Shown: in pieces, positions 63,216 through 64,000 of the stretch
Layout: the number at the start of each line of letters is the position of its first letter
Numbering within the stretch: the first letter of the stretch is position 1
Notes under the pieces: generated by a model
Databases searched by the model: none
Seen by the model: the letters and a program-made list of their open reading frames with translations, nothing else
Told to the model about the DNA's origin: nothing
Program-made: the position numbers and the translations under genes
Assembly (NCBI GenBank): GCA_963805455.1
Contig: CAWDUJ010000009.1
Coordinates: 62,001 to 126,000 of the forward strand
Length of the DNA: 64,000 nucleotides
From: VRUE01 sp963805455
GTDB taxonomy: Bacteria > Actinomycetota > Thermoleophilia > Solirubrobacterales > 70-9
Reading direction: 5' to 3'

Positions 63216-64000
63216 CTAGGAGAGCAGGCTGCGAGGCCAGAGGCCCTTTGCCCGAACCGCGTTCAGCTCGGCGCAGAGGACCGTCAGCATCGCCCCCAGG
63301 TGGACCCAGGCGAGGAGGCCGATCACGAGGGCGAACGTTCCGTAGGCGGCGCTGGCCCCCTCGATCTGGTGGGAGACGAAATAGCCGCCGACCAGCTGCA
63401 GGATCGCCCAGCCGACGGCCGCCACCGCCGCACCGGGGAGGATCGCCCGGATCGGGGTCTCGGCCGTCGTCAGGAGGTGGAAGATGGCCCCGAAGACCAG
63501 CAGGTTGATGGAAAGCGAGACCGCCAGGCCCCAGGCGGCGCCGATATTGCCGCCGCCGACCAGCCCGGACGCGATCGTCGAGGCGATGGTGAGGGTGCCG
63601 AGGATGCCGAGAATCGCCAGCGAGCGGAGCCGCGAGGCGAGGAAGCCGGCCCGCTCCTCGTGAGGGACGCCCCAGACCCGGTCCAGCGCTTCGCCGGTGG
63701 CGAGCACGACCCCGAGCCCCGCCCAGAGCGATCCGACGATCCCGACCGCCAGAGCGACCCCGCTTCCCTCCAGGCTGCCAATCCGGATCTGTTCGCCGAC
63801 CACCGGGAACTGGCCGAGGACCGAGTCGACCGCGTCTTTCCGCAGGCCCGGGTCGTCGGCGAGCACGAAGCCGAGAACGGAGGTCAGCAGGAGCAGCAGC
63901 GGGAACAGCGAGAAGAACGCCCTGTAGGCGATCAGCGCGGTCAGGTTGCCCCCCTTGTCGTCGCCGAACTTCCTGCCGACGGCTACGGCGATTGCCAGCG
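63216..64000 (-). CDS. YihY/virulence factor BrkB family membrane protein (5' end outside window)
   Basis: The last 260 or so residues are in the window; the gene continues past 64000. About six transmembrane segments: FFSLFPLLLLLTSVLGFVLA, GVALAVGIVGSLWAGLGVVL, RSLAILGILGTLTIASTIAS, WGLAVSLSINLLVFGAIFHL, AAVAAVGWAILQLVGGYFVS, and YGTFALVIGLLAWVHLGAML. The AYGTFALVIGLLAWVHLGA segment is the family signature. An inner membrane protein of unknown substrate, once annotated as a ribonuclease BN. Confidence 0.9.
   Translation of the reverse strand, partial: LAIAVAVGRKFGDDKGGNLTALIAYRAFFSLFPLLLLLTSVLGFVLADDPGLRKDAVDSVLGQFPVVGEQIRIGSLEGSGVALAVGIVGSLWAGLGVVLATGEALDRVWGVPHEERAGFLASRLRSLAILGILGTLTIASTIASGLVGGGNIGAAWGLAVSLSINLLVFGAIFHLLTTAETPIRAILPGAAVAAVGWAILQLVGGYFVSHQIEGASAAYGTFALVIGLLAWVHLGAMLTVLCAELNAVRAKGLWPRSLLS

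Overview
High-GC bacterial chromosome. The mix of acyl-CoA metabolism genes, a deazaflavin (F420)-type nitroreductase, TANNNT promoters placed 6-8 bases before start codons, and secreted proteins with lysine-rich C-terminal tails points to an actinomycete, most likely class Thermoleophilia (Solirubrobacterales-like). The lineage is an inference from gene content. No rRNA, tRNA or CRISPR array was seen. Layout: 1-18386 holds a TetR/nitrilase pair, a cyclase-AAA-TPR sensor protein, a broken collagen-like gene, and a five-gene operon with overlapping ends (acyl-CoA carboxylase beta subunit, small unknown protein, BKACE enzyme, CaiB-type CoA-transferase, MerR regulator). These are followed by enoyl-CoA hydratase, two acyl-CoA dehydrogenases and a response-regulator/thioredoxin-reductase-like fusion. 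Together they look like a catabolic island for fatty, branched or amino-acid-derived acyl-CoAs. 18349-27532 is the accessory region. Four copies of a 39-bp sequence, which is the last codons of an acyl-CoA dehydrogenase gene, mark a stack of integrative elements. Element A (18349-23644, exact att duplication) carries a tyrosine recombinase, a small HTH protein, an orphan 230-aa protein and a secreted seven-bladed propeller/PKD protein. Element C (26051-27532) is a decayed relative with an integrase remnant and a different secreted propeller. Between them lie an MFS transporter and a methylenetetrahydrofolate-reductase-like gene, bounded on the right by a third element right end. 27583-41739 is ordinary chromosome with compact overlapping gene runs: FAD reductase; NTF2/SixA/FAH/GNAT/VOC; SDRs; MBL-fold hydrolase; acyltransferase; glycerol kinase; TetR/amidase; glycosyltransferase; stand-alone biotin carrier protein. 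43610-50048 is a biotin synthesis locus (bioB-bioF-bioD, then bioA) split by an oppositely oriented MarR/MFS exporter pair. 50097-59004 holds an ECF sigma/DUF4349 pair, a Nudix hydrolase, a hexapeptide acyltransferase and glycosyltransferase sharing one promoter region, LemA, a rubredoxin-like protein, a GMC oxidoreductase and superoxide dismutase. 59164-63134 is a general-stress partner-switching module: a SigB/SigF-type sigma factor, a two-domain RsbW-like anti-sigma factor, an RsbV-like antagonist and an RsbU-like PP2C phosphatase. The window ends inside a YihY/BrkB membrane protein. Many genes here appear to be transcribed as leaderless mRNAs, and most co-directional neighbours overlap by 4 bases, so translational coupling is probably common.
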